From the NCBI RefSeq assembly GCF_002813325.1, contig NZ_PHUG01000001.1, positions 1,116,001 to 1,180,000 of the forward strand: DNA of 64,000 nt, in the 5' to 3' direction. Numbering within the stretch: position 1 is the first letter of the stretch; every line of letters starts with the position of its first letter. Source of the stretch: Janthinobacterium sp. 64. GTDB lineage: Bacteria; Pseudomonadota; Gammaproteobacteria; Burkholderiales; Burkholderiaceae_D. Below are positions 8,704-16,851 of this stretch, in pieces. A program made the position numbers and the translations under genes. The notes under the pieces are model-generated. The model was not told the origin of the DNA. It saw only the letters and a program-made list of their open reading frames with translations, and ran no database searches.

Positions 8704-10523
8704 CGCAACGCATATTGACGGCGCATATCGGCAGCGAACTCGATGTGGTGGGAGCGCGCCAGCGCGCGCGGCAGATCGCCGCCCTGTGCGGCTTCGGCGT
8801 GCAGGACCAGGTGCGCATCGCCACGGCCGTGTCGGAACTGGCGCGCAACGTCTACAACTACGCCGGCAGCGGCAAGGTGCATTTCGCCATCGATGGCCAG
8901 ACGGCGCCGCAGGTGCTCAGCATCCGCATCGAGGACCAGGGCCCCGGCATCGCGCAGCTCGACAAGATACTGGCCGGCACCTACCGCTCGCCCACAGGCA
9001 TGGGCCTGGGCATCCTGGGCGCCCAGCGCCTGATGGACCGCTGCCATATCCACAGCACGCCGGGCGACGGCACGCAGATCACGCTGCACAAGCTGTTCCC
9101 GCGCGACGCGCCCCTGCTCGACGGCAGCATGATCGGCACCCTGTCCGGCAGCCTGCAGGCGCTGCCCTCCGATATCACGCTGTCCGAAGTGCAGCAGCAG
9201 AACCGCGAGCTGCTCGCCACCCTGGCCGAACTGAAGACGCGCCAGGACGATTTGCTGCAGCTGACGCGCGAACTGGAAGACACCAACCGGGGCGTGGTGG
9301 CGCTGTTCGCGGAACTCGATGAAAAAGCCGACCACCTGCGCCGCGCCGACCAGATGAAATCGCGCTTCCTGTCGAACATGAGCCATGAATTCCGCACGCC
9401 GCTCAGCTCCATCCGCGCCCTGTCCAAGCTGCTGCTCGACCGCATCGATGGCGAGCTGTCCGAGGAGCAGGAAAAACAGGTGCTGTTCATCCTGCAAAGC
9501 GCCGTCAGCCTGAGCGACCTGGTGAACGACCTGCTGGACCTGGCCAAGATCGAGGCGGGCAGGGTCGACGTGCACGCCAACAGTTTTCAGGTGGCCGACC
9601 TGTTCAGCGCCCTGCGCGGCATGCTGCGCCCGCTGCTGGTGTCCGAGTCGCTCACCTTGACCTTCATCGATCCCGACCCGGCGCTGCACATCCATACGGA
9701 CGAAGGCAAGCTGTCGCAGATCCTGCGCAACTTCATCGCCAACGCCCTCAAGTTCACGGAAGCGGGCGCCATCATCGTCAGCGCCACGCCCTTGCCGCAG
9801 CAGGACGCCATCCGCTTTTCCGTCTCCGACACGGGCCTGGGCATCGCCGCCGAAGACGTACAACTGATCTTCGAGGAATTCAGCCAGGTGGAAAACCACA
9901 TGCAGCGCAAGGTCAAGGGCACGGGCCTGGGCCTGCCCCTGTGCCGCAACCTGGCCACCCTGCTCAATGGCACGGTGTCCGTGGAAAGCACGCCCGGTGA
10001 AGGATCGCTGTTTTCCGTCGTCCTGCCCACCAGCTACCATGCGCCCGAAGGCAGCCTGCCGCCATGCGCGCCGGCCAACGACAATGGCAACGACCAGCGC
10101 ATCGGCGTGCTGGTGGTGGAAGACAATCCGCCCGTGCGCCTGCTGTATGACAAATTTTTGGCCGGCAGCGAATTTCGCGTCGTTCCAGCGCGCAGCGTGC
10201 GCGAGGCGCAGGAACGCTGGGAACAGCAGCGCCCCGCCGCCGTCATCCTCGACATCATGCTGCACGGCGAAACGGCCTGGCACTGGCTGGCCGAGCTGAA
10301 AAACGATCCGCTGCGGCGCCAGGTGCCCGTCATCGTCGCCACCGAAATCGACGACGTGCGCAAGGGCCTGGCCCTGGGCGCCGACGCCTACTACGTCAAG
10401 CCGCTGTCGCGCCAGCAATTGCTGGCCACCCTGCGCGCGCTGATCGGCAATCCACACCACCGGCAAGAGCCGGTTCCGCCGCAAGGCACAACCACCTGGG
10501 ACAATGCGCATGCTACCGGATAA
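8700..10523 (+). CDS. Hybrid histidine kinase with an RsbT-like N-terminal ATPase domain and C-terminal receiver
   Basis: 607 residues, cytoplasmic, with no membrane segment. Order: RsbT/RsbW-like GHKL domain (about 1-135: VSELARNVYNYA, IEDQGPGIAQ, GMGLGILGAQRLMD), a long coiled coil (about 150-220), HisKA with the phospho-histidine in MSHEFRTPLSSIR (near 228), a histidine-kinase ATPase (about 335-450: NFIANALKF, DTGLGIA, GTGLGLPL), and a receiver with the aspartate in VILDIMLHGE (near 517). ATG 8700 overlaps the previous stop as ATGA, with GGAAAGGA upstream. Two intact GHKL domains in one chain is unusual. The position in the operon suggests the first domain takes its input from the RsbR/S complex. 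Confidence 0.88.
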   Translation: MTQRILTAHIGSELDVVGARQRARQIAALCGFGVQDQVRIATAVSELARNVYNYAGSGKVHFAIDGQTAPQVLSIRIEDQGPGIAQLDKILAGTYRSPTGMGLGILGAQRLMDRCHIHSTPGDGTQITLHKLFPRDAPLLDGSMIGTLSGSLQALPSDITLSEVQQQNRELLATLAELKTRQDDLLQLTRELEDTNRGVVALFAELDEKADHLRRADQMKSRFLSNMSHEFRTPLSSIRALSKLLLDRIDGELSEEQEKQVLFILQSAVSLSDLVNDLLDLAKIEAGRVDVHANSFQVADLFSALRGMLRPLLVSESLTLTFIDPDPALHIHTDEGKLSQILRNFIANALKFTEAGAIIVSATPLPQQDAIRFSVSDTGLGIAAEDVQLIFEEFSQVENHMQRKVKGTGLGLPLCRNLATLLNGTVSVESTPGEGSLFSVVLPTSYHAPEGSLPPCAPANDNGNDQRIGVLVVEDNPPVRLLYDKFLAGSEFRVVPARSVREAQERWEQQRPAAVILDIMLHGETAWHWLAELKNDPLRRQVPVIVATEIDDVRKGLALGADAYYVKPLSRQQLLATLRALIGNPHHRQEPVPPQGTTTWDNAHATG

Positions 10524-12024
10524 CAACAGCGATGCTCTGATCCTCAACGTCGATGACAGCGATGGCGCACGCTACGCCAAGTCGCGCATCCTCCAACGCG
10601 CCGGCTTCAAGGTCATCGAAGCGTCGAACGGGGGCGACGCGCTGCTGCGCGCGCGCCAGGACCGCCCCAACCTGATCCTGCTCGACGTCAAGCTGCCCGA
10701 CATCAACGGCCTCGAAGTGTGCCGCCAACTAAAAGGAGGTGCCGAGACCAACACCATCCTGGTGCTGCAAACGTCCGCTTCCTGCATCGGCACGGCCGAC
10801 AAGATCCGCGCTCTCGATGGCGGCGCCGACAACTACCTGGTCGAGCCGATCGAGGCCGATGAACTGATCGCCAACGTCAAGGCGCTGCTGCGCCTGGGAC
10901 GGGTCGAGCGCGCGCTGCGCGACGTGGACCGCCGCAAGGATGAATTCCTGGCCACCCTGGCGCATGAATTGCGCAACCCGCTGGGCCCCATCCGCACGGC
11001 GCTGGCCCTGCTGTGCAAGCTCGATCCCGTCGTGCCGGCCATGCAGGACAATGCGCGCCGCACCATCGGCCGCCACACGGACCACCTGGTGCGCCTGGTG
11101 GATGACCTGCTCGACGTGTCGCGCATCTCGCAGGGAAAAATCTCGCTGCAATGGGAAAGCGTGAGCCTGGCCAGCGTCATCCGCAGCGCGCTGGAAACGA
11201 GTTCGCACAGCGTCGAGGCGCGCGGCCATGCGCTGGACGTGAACCTGCCCCAGGAAGAACTGTGGGTCTGCGGCGACACCGTGCGCCTGTCGCAGATCGT
11301 CGCCAACCTGCTGCTCAACGCGGCCAAGTTCACGGCGCCGGGCGGGCGCATCGCCATCACCGCCGCGCGCGAAGGCGACAACGTGCGCATCCGCCTCTGC
11401 GACAACGGCATCGGCATCGCAGCCGCCAATATCGACAGCATCTTCGGCCTGTTCGAGCAGAGCGGCCACTCGCCCGACCGGGTGCAGGACGGCCTGGGCA
11501 TCGGCCTGTCGCTGGTGCGCAACCTGGTGACCTTGCACGGCGGCCAGGTCAGCGTGAGCAGCCCCGGCGTGGGGCTGGGCAGCACCTTCGAAGTCATCCT
11601 GCCGCTCGACGCCAACCTGCCGCAGCCGGCCGCGCCGGCGCCGCAGGCAGCCACCGGCGGCAGCCAGCGCATCCTCGTCGTCGACGACAACTGCGATGCG
11701 GCCGACACCCTGGCCGAACTGCTGGAAATGTACGGCCACACGGTGCGCACGGCCTACACGGGCACGCAAGCGACCGAACGCACCCTGGAATTCAAGCCCG
11801 ACATCGTCTTTCTCGACATCGGCCTGCCCGACATGAGCGGCTACGACGTGGCCGTCAAAATGCGCCAGTTGCCGATACCGCAGCAATTCCTGCTCGTCGC
11901 GCTGACCGGCTATGGCCAGGAACACGACCGGCAGGCAGCGCTGCAGGCCGGTTTCAACGAGCACTTCGCCAAGCCCGTCGATTTCGGCAAGCTGGCCATG
12001 CTGGGATTGCATATCACGCCATGA
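10504..12024 (+). CDS. Receiver-histidine kinase-receiver hybrid protein
   Basis: 506 residues, soluble. It has an N-terminal receiver (aspartate in LILLDVKLPDING, near residue 61), HisKA (histidine in LATLAHELRNPLG, near 155), an ATPase domain (about 255-375: NLLLNAAKFT, CDNGIGIA, GLGIGLSLVRNL) and a second receiver (aspartate in IVFLDIGLPDMSG, near 438). It begins 20 bases inside the preceding gene. It is the last member of the overlapping run and probably the phosphorelay output or an intermediate; no DNA-binding or GGDEF output domain is encoded next to it. Confidence 0.9.
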   Translation: MRMLPDNNSDALILNVDDSDGARYAKSRILQRAGFKVIEASNGGDALLRARQDRPNLILLDVKLPDINGLEVCRQLKGGAETNTILVLQTSASCIGTADKIRALDGGADNYLVEPIEADELIANVKALLRLGRVERALRDVDRRKDEFLATLAHELRNPLGPIRTALALLCKLDPVVPAMQDNARRTIGRHTDHLVRLVDDLLDVSRISQGKISLQWESVSLASVIRSALETSSHSVEARGHALDVNLPQEELWVCGDTVRLSQIVANLLLNAAKFTAPGGRIAITAAREGDNVRIRLCDNGIGIAAANIDSIFGLFEQSGHSPDRVQDGLGIGLSLVRNLVTLHGGQVSVSSPGVGLGSTFEVILPLDANLPQPAAPAPQAATGGSQRILVVDDNCDAADTLAELLEMYGHTVRTAYTGTQATERTLEFKPDIVFLDIGLPDMSGYDVAVKMRQLPIPQQFLLVALTGYGQEHDRQAALQAGFNEHFAKPVDFGKLAMLGLHITP

Positions 12025-12096
12025 GCGGGGGTGGCGGCTGCGCGTTGCCAGGGCGTCCGCTATAATCGGCGGCCGCCTCACCTCTGGAACCATGAC

Positions 12097-13218
12097 ATGA
12101 CAACCCGCACGCCGCTGCTGCGCATCACCATGATACTGGGCGCTCTGCACGCCGTCCTCGGCTGGCTGCTGCTGCCTTCGCTCCCCGTCGGCCTGGCCGG
12201 CTGGCTGCTGGGCGGCGCCGTCTTGCTGGCGTCAACCATGCTGATGCCGATGACCATCTTCGCCCGCGCCGTCACCAACGATGGGCGCCTGGCCGACCGT
12301 TTGAGCTGGGCCGGCTCGCTGTGCATGGGCTTTTTTTCCTCGCTGTTCGTGCTGACCGTGCTGCGCGAACTCACCCTGCTGATTCCCGCCGCCCGCCCGC
12401 ACGCGCAGGCGTCCGCCGTGGCCGTGCTGCTCCTGGCGCTGCTGGCCACCGCCATCGGTTTCATCAACGCCCGCAAGGTGGCGCGCGTGCGCGAAGTGAC
12501 GGTGCCGATTGCCGGCTTGCCGCCCGCCTTGCAGGGCTTGACCATCGTGCAACTGAGCGACATCCACGTGGGCGCCACCATCAAGCGCGCCTACGTGCAA
12601 GCCATCGTCGCACGCGCCAATGGCCTGCAGCCCGACATCATCGCCATCACGGGCGACGTGGTCGACGGCACGGTGGCGCAACTGGCCAGCCATACGGCGC
12701 CGCTGGGCGTGCTGCGTGCGCGCCACGGCGTCTTCCTCGTCACGGGCAACCACGAATACTATTCGGGCGCCGCGCCGTGGGTGGCGGAGTTCCGCCGCCT
12801 GGGCTTGCGCGTGCTGATGAACGAACACACGGTGATCGAGCACGACGGCGCGCGCCTGGCGCTGGCCGGCGTCACCGATTTCAATGCGGCCAGTTTCGAC
12901 CCGGCCCAGAAAAGCGACCCGCAAGCGGCCATCGCCGGCGCGCCCGCCAGCATTCCCCGCATCCTGCTGGCGCACCAGCCGCGCAGCGCGCCCGAGGCGG
13001 TAGCGGCCGGCTACGACCTGCAATTGTCGGGCCACACGCACGGCGGCCAATTCTGGCCGTGGAATCTGTTCGTGCCGCTGCAGCAGCCCTACGTGGCCGG
13101 CCTGCACCGGCAAGGCCGCTTGTGGATTTATGTGAGCCGCGGCACGGGGTACTGGGGCCCGCCGAAACGCATCGGCGCACCGGCGGAAATCACGAGACTG
13201 AGGCTGGTGGCAGCGTAA
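12097..13218 (+). CDS. Membrane-anchored metallophosphoesterase
   Basis: 373 residues. The N-terminal ~130 residues form about four hydrophobic helices. A calcineurin-like phosphoesterase domain follows with the complete metal-binding set: LSDIHVG, GDVVDG, GNHEYYSG, LAHQPR and SGHTHGGQFWP. This matches the YkuE/YaeI group of membrane phosphoesterases, some of which act on UDP-diacylglucosamine-like lipids or peptidoglycan-linked substrates; the substrate here is unknown. ATG 12097 is used because upstream codons in the same frame lack family sequence. It is 72 bases after the kinase operon and is probably separate. Confidence 0.88.
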   Translation: MTTRTPLLRITMILGALHAVLGWLLLPSLPVGLAGWLLGGAVLLASTMLMPMTIFARAVTNDGRLADRLSWAGSLCMGFFSSLFVLTVLRELTLLIPAARPHAQASAVAVLLLALLATAIGFINARKVARVREVTVPIAGLPPALQGLTIVQLSDIHVGATIKRAYVQAIVARANGLQPDIIAITGDVVDGTVAQLASHTAPLGVLRARHGVFLVTGNHEYYSGAAPWVAEFRRLGLRVLMNEHTVIEHDGARLALAGVTDFNAASFDPAQKSDPQAAIAGAPASIPRILLAHQPRSAPEAVAAGYDLQLSGHTHGGQFWPWNLFVPLQQPYVAGLHRQGRLWIYVSRGTGYWGPPKRIGAPAEITRLRLVAA

Positions 13219-13221
13219 ACT

Positions 13222-13986
13222 TCACTCCTCCCAGCTGGCCATCCACGCCTCGAAACGCGCCAGCACGGCCGGCGGATTCAAACGTGCCATCACGCCTTCC
13301 ACAGGTTCACTGTCGCTGACCTCGAACAGCAGCACGAACTCCTCGCGCTGCGCGCCCGCACCAAAACAGGCTTCGGCGTCGAGCTGCGCCAGCGCCGCGA
13401 TGCAGGCCTCGAACACGCCGGTGCGGAAAGTGTCGAAGTCGACGTCAAACGGCAAGTCGCGGTGCGCCTGCAGCAGCAAACGGTAGGCGCTGTCGAAATA
13501 CGCGACCCCGTCCTCAAACGCCCATTCCGCCGGATTCCACAACATCTCTTCGCCGTATTCCGAGGCGGCCAGCGCTTCGCGGCTGTTGGCCGCCGGGCCG
13601 ATGGTCATGGCGCTGTCGTCGCTGACCAGCGCGAAAGCGTCGATGTGCTGGCCGGGATGGGCACGGCGCACGGCAGCGAAAGCACTGCGCGCGGCGTCCG
13701 CCACCAGGGTTTGCAGCAGCGCGAAATCAAAGACGGCCGGGTCGATGAGCATGGCGCGCGCCAGGGTATGGCCACCGGCGACAGCTGCCTGGCAACTGGC
13801 GGCGTAGGCGGCCTGCGCTTCGGCTACGCTGGCGTACTGCGTGCGTGCCTCCTCGCCCCAGGTCATGGCCGCACCGGCGGCCGTCCACACGGTGGTGCCG
13901 AAGACGCGCGCTTCCTGGAAGCGGGTCGGCTGGTCATGGTCGAAGGTATAAAACAGGCTGTAATTGTCAGGCATAAGATTTTTCAT
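13222..13986 (-). CDS. DUF4303-like protein with WGR-like N-terminus
   Basis: 254 residues. The C-terminal two-thirds resembles DUF4303 (IDAFALVSDDSAMTIGPAANS, LWNPAEWAFEDG, and a long helical tail). The N-terminal 80 residues (a beta segment, then EARTQYASVAEAQAAYAASC and a helix) have the look of a WGR domain. DUF4303 proteins are often found near polymorphic toxin or SMI1-like immunity genes, but none is adjacent here. It ends 4 bases after the convergent metallophosphoesterase stop and starts just downstream of a LysR gene on the same strand. Family assignment is from memory of motifs; function unknown. Confidence 0.55.
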   Translation of the reverse strand: MKNLMPDNYSLFYTFDHDQPTRFQEARVFGTTVWTAAGAAMTWGEEARTQYASVAEAQAAYAASCQAAVAGGHTLARAMLIDPAVFDFALLQTLVADAARSAFAAVRRAHPGQHIDAFALVSDDSAMTIGPAANSREALAASEYGEEMLWNPAEWAFEDGVAYFDSAYRLLLQAHRDLPFDVDFDTFRTGVFEACIAALAQLDAEACFGAGAQREEFVLLFEVSDSEPVEGVMARLNPPAVLARFEAWMASWEE

Positions 13987-13989
13987 TGT

Positions 13990-14913
13990 TTAATCGGGCC
14001 GTATCTGCGCCGCGAAATCGCGCTGGCGGAACTGCTCCAGCAGGAAATCGACGAACACGCGCGTCTTCGCGGGCAGCAGTTTCTTGCTGGGATAGTACAC
14101 GGACAAAGGGCCGGAATCGGCATGCCAGCCGGGCAGCAAGCGGATCAATGCACCGCTGCGCAAGTGGGCCAGCGCGTGCGGCATGGGCAGCAGCGCCACG
14201 CCGACGCCGAGGATGGCCGCCTGTGCCATCGCTTCCGGATCGTCGAAGATGGCGCGCGGCCGGCATTCGGCCACGCCTTCGCCGCCCGCGCCATCGCGCA
14301 GTATCGAGCTGCGCAGTCTGCCGCTGCCAGCCGAGCGGCGCGCCACGCCGTCGAACTGGGCCAGGTCCGAAGGGTGCGCGGGCATGATTTTCCCCTGCAT
14401 GAAGGCGGGCGACGCCGTGGCGACGATGTGGGCGTGGCCCAGTTCGCGCGCCACCACGCCCGGCGTCAATTCGATGCCGCCGCCGATGGCGACGTCAAAC
14501 CCCTCGCCGACCAGGTCCACTTGCCGGTTGTCGAAATGGCAGTCGGGGATGACACCGGGATAGCGGGCGATGAAGTCGCCCAGCAGGGGCACGACGTAGC
14601 TGCGCCCGAACGACGGCGCCATGCTGATTTTCAGTATGCCGGCCGGCTGGCCGCCCTCTTCGGCCACGCCGGCGATCGCTTCGCGCAGGGTGGACAGGGC
14701 GCCGCCGATCTGCTGCAGGAAGCGCTCGCCCCCTTCCGTCAGGGTCAAACGGCGCGTGCTGCGCTGGAACAGCCGCAACCCCAGGCTCGCTTCCAGGCGC
14801 GCCACGTTCTTGCTGACGGCCGCAGGCGTCAGCCCCAGGCGGCGCGCGGCCGCCGAAAAGCTGCCCAGCTCGGCCGACAGCACGAATGATTGCAAGTGAT
14901 TGAGAGCTTCCAT
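13990..14913 (-). CDS. LysR-family transcriptional regulator
   Basis: 307 residues of standard LysR layout. The winged HTH (MEALNHLQSFVLSAELGSFS, then RRLGLTPAAVSKNVARLEASLG) occupies residues 1-60. It is followed by a co-inducer domain with the usual DVAIGGGIELTPG segment. It is divergent from the SDR gene at 15037 with a ~120-base gap, the classic arrangement of a LysR protein and its target. The effector cannot be predicted. Confidence 0.88.
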   Translation of the reverse strand: MEALNHLQSFVLSAELGSFSAAARRLGLTPAAVSKNVARLEASLGLRLFQRSTRRLTLTEGGERFLQQIGGALSTLREAIAGVAEEGGQPAGILKISMAPSFGRSYVVPLLGDFIARYPGVIPDCHFDNRQVDLVGEGFDVAIGGGIELTPGVVARELGHAHIVATASPAFMQGKIMPAHPSDLAQFDGVARRSAGSGRLRSSILRDGAGGEGVAECRPRAIFDDPEAMAQAAILGVGVALLPMPHALAHLRSGALIRLLPGWHADSGPLSVYYPSKKLLPAKTRVFVDFLLEQFRQRDFAAQIRPD

Positions 14914-15036
14914 GCGCCTATTCTACCCGTTCACTTGATAGCAATGGTTGAAAGTGATTGTAGCGATTCATGGCTAGCGCGCAGGCAATGCAAGGCAGAT
15001 ACTGGCTTCCTCGACTCCTCACTCAGAAAGCTCATC

Positions 15037-15810
15037 ATGCAAACCCAAGCCACCACCAGCACCAGCACCACCTTGCCACTGCTGAACAAAATCGCCTTCG
15101 TGACGGGCGGCTCGCGCGGCATCGGCGCGGCCATCGTGCGCCGCCTTGCCAGCCAGGGCGCCAACGTCGTCTTCACGTATCAACATTCGGCCGCCGAAGC
15201 GCAGGCGCTGGCCGCCAAAGTGGAGGCAAGCGGCGGCAAGGCCCTGGGCGTGCAGGCCGATGCGGCCGACGCCACTGCCCTGACGGCCGCCATCGCCAAG
15301 GTGGCGGCACAGTTTGGCCGTGTCGACATCCTCGTCAACAATGCGGGCGTGTTCCTGCCCGGCGCCATCGATGATTTTTCGCTGGAAGACTTCGACAAGA
15401 CCTTGAACGTCAACGTGCGCGCCGTCTTCGTCGCCATCAAGGCGGCCGTGGCGCACATGCCGACGGGCGGGCGCATCATCAATATCGGCAGCACGAATGC
15501 GCACCGCATGCCATTCGGCGGCGCGGCTGCTTATGCCATGAGCAAATCGGCGCTGAGCGGCCTGACGCAAGGCCTGTCGCGCGACCTGGGCCCGCGCGGC
15601 ATCACCATCAACAATGTGGAACCGGGTCCCGTCGCCACGGACATGAACCCGCCGACGGGCGACTTCGCCGACCTGATGCACGGCCTGATGGCCCTGCCCC
15701 GCCACGGCACGGCCGATGAAATTGCCGGCATGGTCGCTTACCTGGCCAGCGCGGAAGCGGCCTTCGTCACGGGCGCCGGGCTGAAGATCGATGGCGGTTT
15801 TGCCGCTTGA
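15037..15810 (+). CDS. Short-chain dehydrogenase/reductase
   Basis: 257 residues with a classical SDR fold: cofactor motif TGGSRGIG (about 25-32), an NNAG motif, the catalytic serine in INIGSTNAH, and YAMSK as the Tyr-x3-Lys pair. The basic residues after the glycine motif suggest NADP(H). The C-terminal segment VTGAGLKIDGGFAA is typical of 3-oxoacyl-ACP-reductase-like SDRs. ATG 15037 is chosen; upstream in-frame codons lie inside the LysR promoter region. The likely regulator is the divergent LysR protein; the substrate is unknown. Confidence 0.85.
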   Translation: MQTQATTSTSTTLPLLNKIAFVTGGSRGIGAAIVRRLASQGANVVFTYQHSAAEAQALAAKVEASGGKALGVQADAADATALTAAIAKVAAQFGRVDILVNNAGVFLPGAIDDFSLEDFDKTLNVNVRAVFVAIKAAVAHMPTGGRIINIGSTNAHRMPFGGAAAYAMSKSALSGLTQGLSRDLGPRGITINNVEPGPVATDMNPPTGDFADLMHGLMALPRHGTADEIAGMVAYLASAEAAFVTGAGLKIDGGFAA

Positions 15811-15837
15811 AAGGGAACAGCACGGGCACAATCAGAA

Positions 15838-16040
15838 CTAGAAGGCGTGCTTGAGGCCCACCAGCAGCACCGTCTGGCCGCCGTTCGACGACGGCGTGCC
15901 ATTTTGCGAATCGCCCACCGAAGCGATGGCACCGACGATGCCGCCGCCTTCGCCCAGGGTCTGGCTGCGCGCCTGGACAGCGCATAGTTCTCTCGAACGA
16001 CAACTGGCGGTAGCGCGCGCGATGCCCTTGGCCGGGGATG
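15838..16040 (-). pseudogene. Decayed 3' end of a Gram-negative porin gene
   Basis: The minus strand ends in a clean porin C-terminus (GGQTVLLVGLKHAF and a stop at 15838), with the terminal phenylalanine needed for outer-membrane insertion. Upstream, the last beta strands survive only in pieces: RYRQLSF and NYALSRR lie in two other frames just before SQTLGEGGG. At least two frameshifts are therefore present, and no start or signal peptide is left. It is a remnant of a gene similar to the intact porin at 26779-27870, adjacent to an SDR and a MarR gene. Confidence 0.7.
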
Positions 16041-16144
16041 TGGATGTGGATGTGGATCAAGGGGGAAAATTAGACGCTCAATCACTCGCATAGGAGTGAT
16101 TGACTCTCAAAAGTATGCTGCCGGAATCAAGGGTGTGGCGAAGC

Positions 16145-16600
16145 TCAGCGCAGGATCGCGGGCGCCACCGGCAGGGTTTCGAGGGCAATAAAGGCTTCCA
16201 GCGCGCGGCGCATGTCTTCGAACACTTGCTTGCCGTAGGCCGCTTCCAGGTGGGCATACTGCAGGTCGATGAGCTTACCCATTTGCATCAGCAAACTGGC
16301 GCCCGCTTCCGACAGGTGCACCTTGCGCCGGCGCTGGTCGCCTTCAAACTTGCTGCGTCCGATCAAGCCGATTTCTTCCATGCGCGCCAGGATGCCGCTC
16401 ATGCTGGGACTGGAAATCTGGCAGATATTGCACAGCTCGCGCGGTTCCAGGGTGGGGCTTTCGTTGAGCGCGCGCATGATGCGCCACTGCTGCTCCGTCA
16501 CGCCGAAGTGATTGAGGATGGGCCGGAAATGCTGGAGCAGGCTGTCGCGTGTCTTCAGCAGCAGTTGCGGCATGTTCGGATAACGGATCGGTAGCTGCAA
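16145..16600 (-). CDS. hpaR: MarR-family regulator, HpaR-like
   Basis: 151 residues. The segments LLLKTRDSLLQHFRPILNHFG, TEQQWRIMRAL and ICQISSPSMSGILARMEEIG match HpaR, the MarR repressor of homoprotocatechuate catabolism; the wing is FEGDQRRRKVHL. No hpa catabolic genes are visible within 15 kb, so the target may lie elsewhere or the regulator may have been repurposed. The start at 16600 is kept; internal ATG 16573 (MPQLLL) is an alternative. Confidence 0.75.
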   Translation of the reverse strand: MQLPIRYPNMPQLLLKTRDSLLQHFRPILNHFGVTEQQWRIMRALNESPTLEPRELCNICQISSPSMSGILARMEEIGLIGRSKFEGDQRRRKVHLSEAGASLLMQMGKLIDLQYAHLEAAYGKQVFEDMRRALEAFIALETLPVAPAILR

Positions 16601-16851
16601 GCGGAACTCCTGGTGGCCGGCAAATGAACGTCATTATACGGCCCGCCCCGTGCAAACGGCAGGCCGGCAACAATGTATTTTTCGCTACGTCCGCCCCCTC
16701 TCCTCCTGCGCATGCCGCTGCACGAAGTACAGCACGCCCGCCGTCACAAGTGTTCGCGCACGGCCGGAGTCACCTGCAGGCGCACCGGGCCAGCCAGGCT
16801 ACAGTCCATCGGCCGGGAACAGGCCGCGCAGGGCGGCCCGTCCCGCGCCTG

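Noticed and set aside
16601..16851. A possible gene tail on the minus strand (LTGAGRAALRGLFPADGL and a stop)
   Set aside because: It resembles a winged-helix C-terminus, but its upstream frame would have to run inside the GH3 gene; support is too weak to call.
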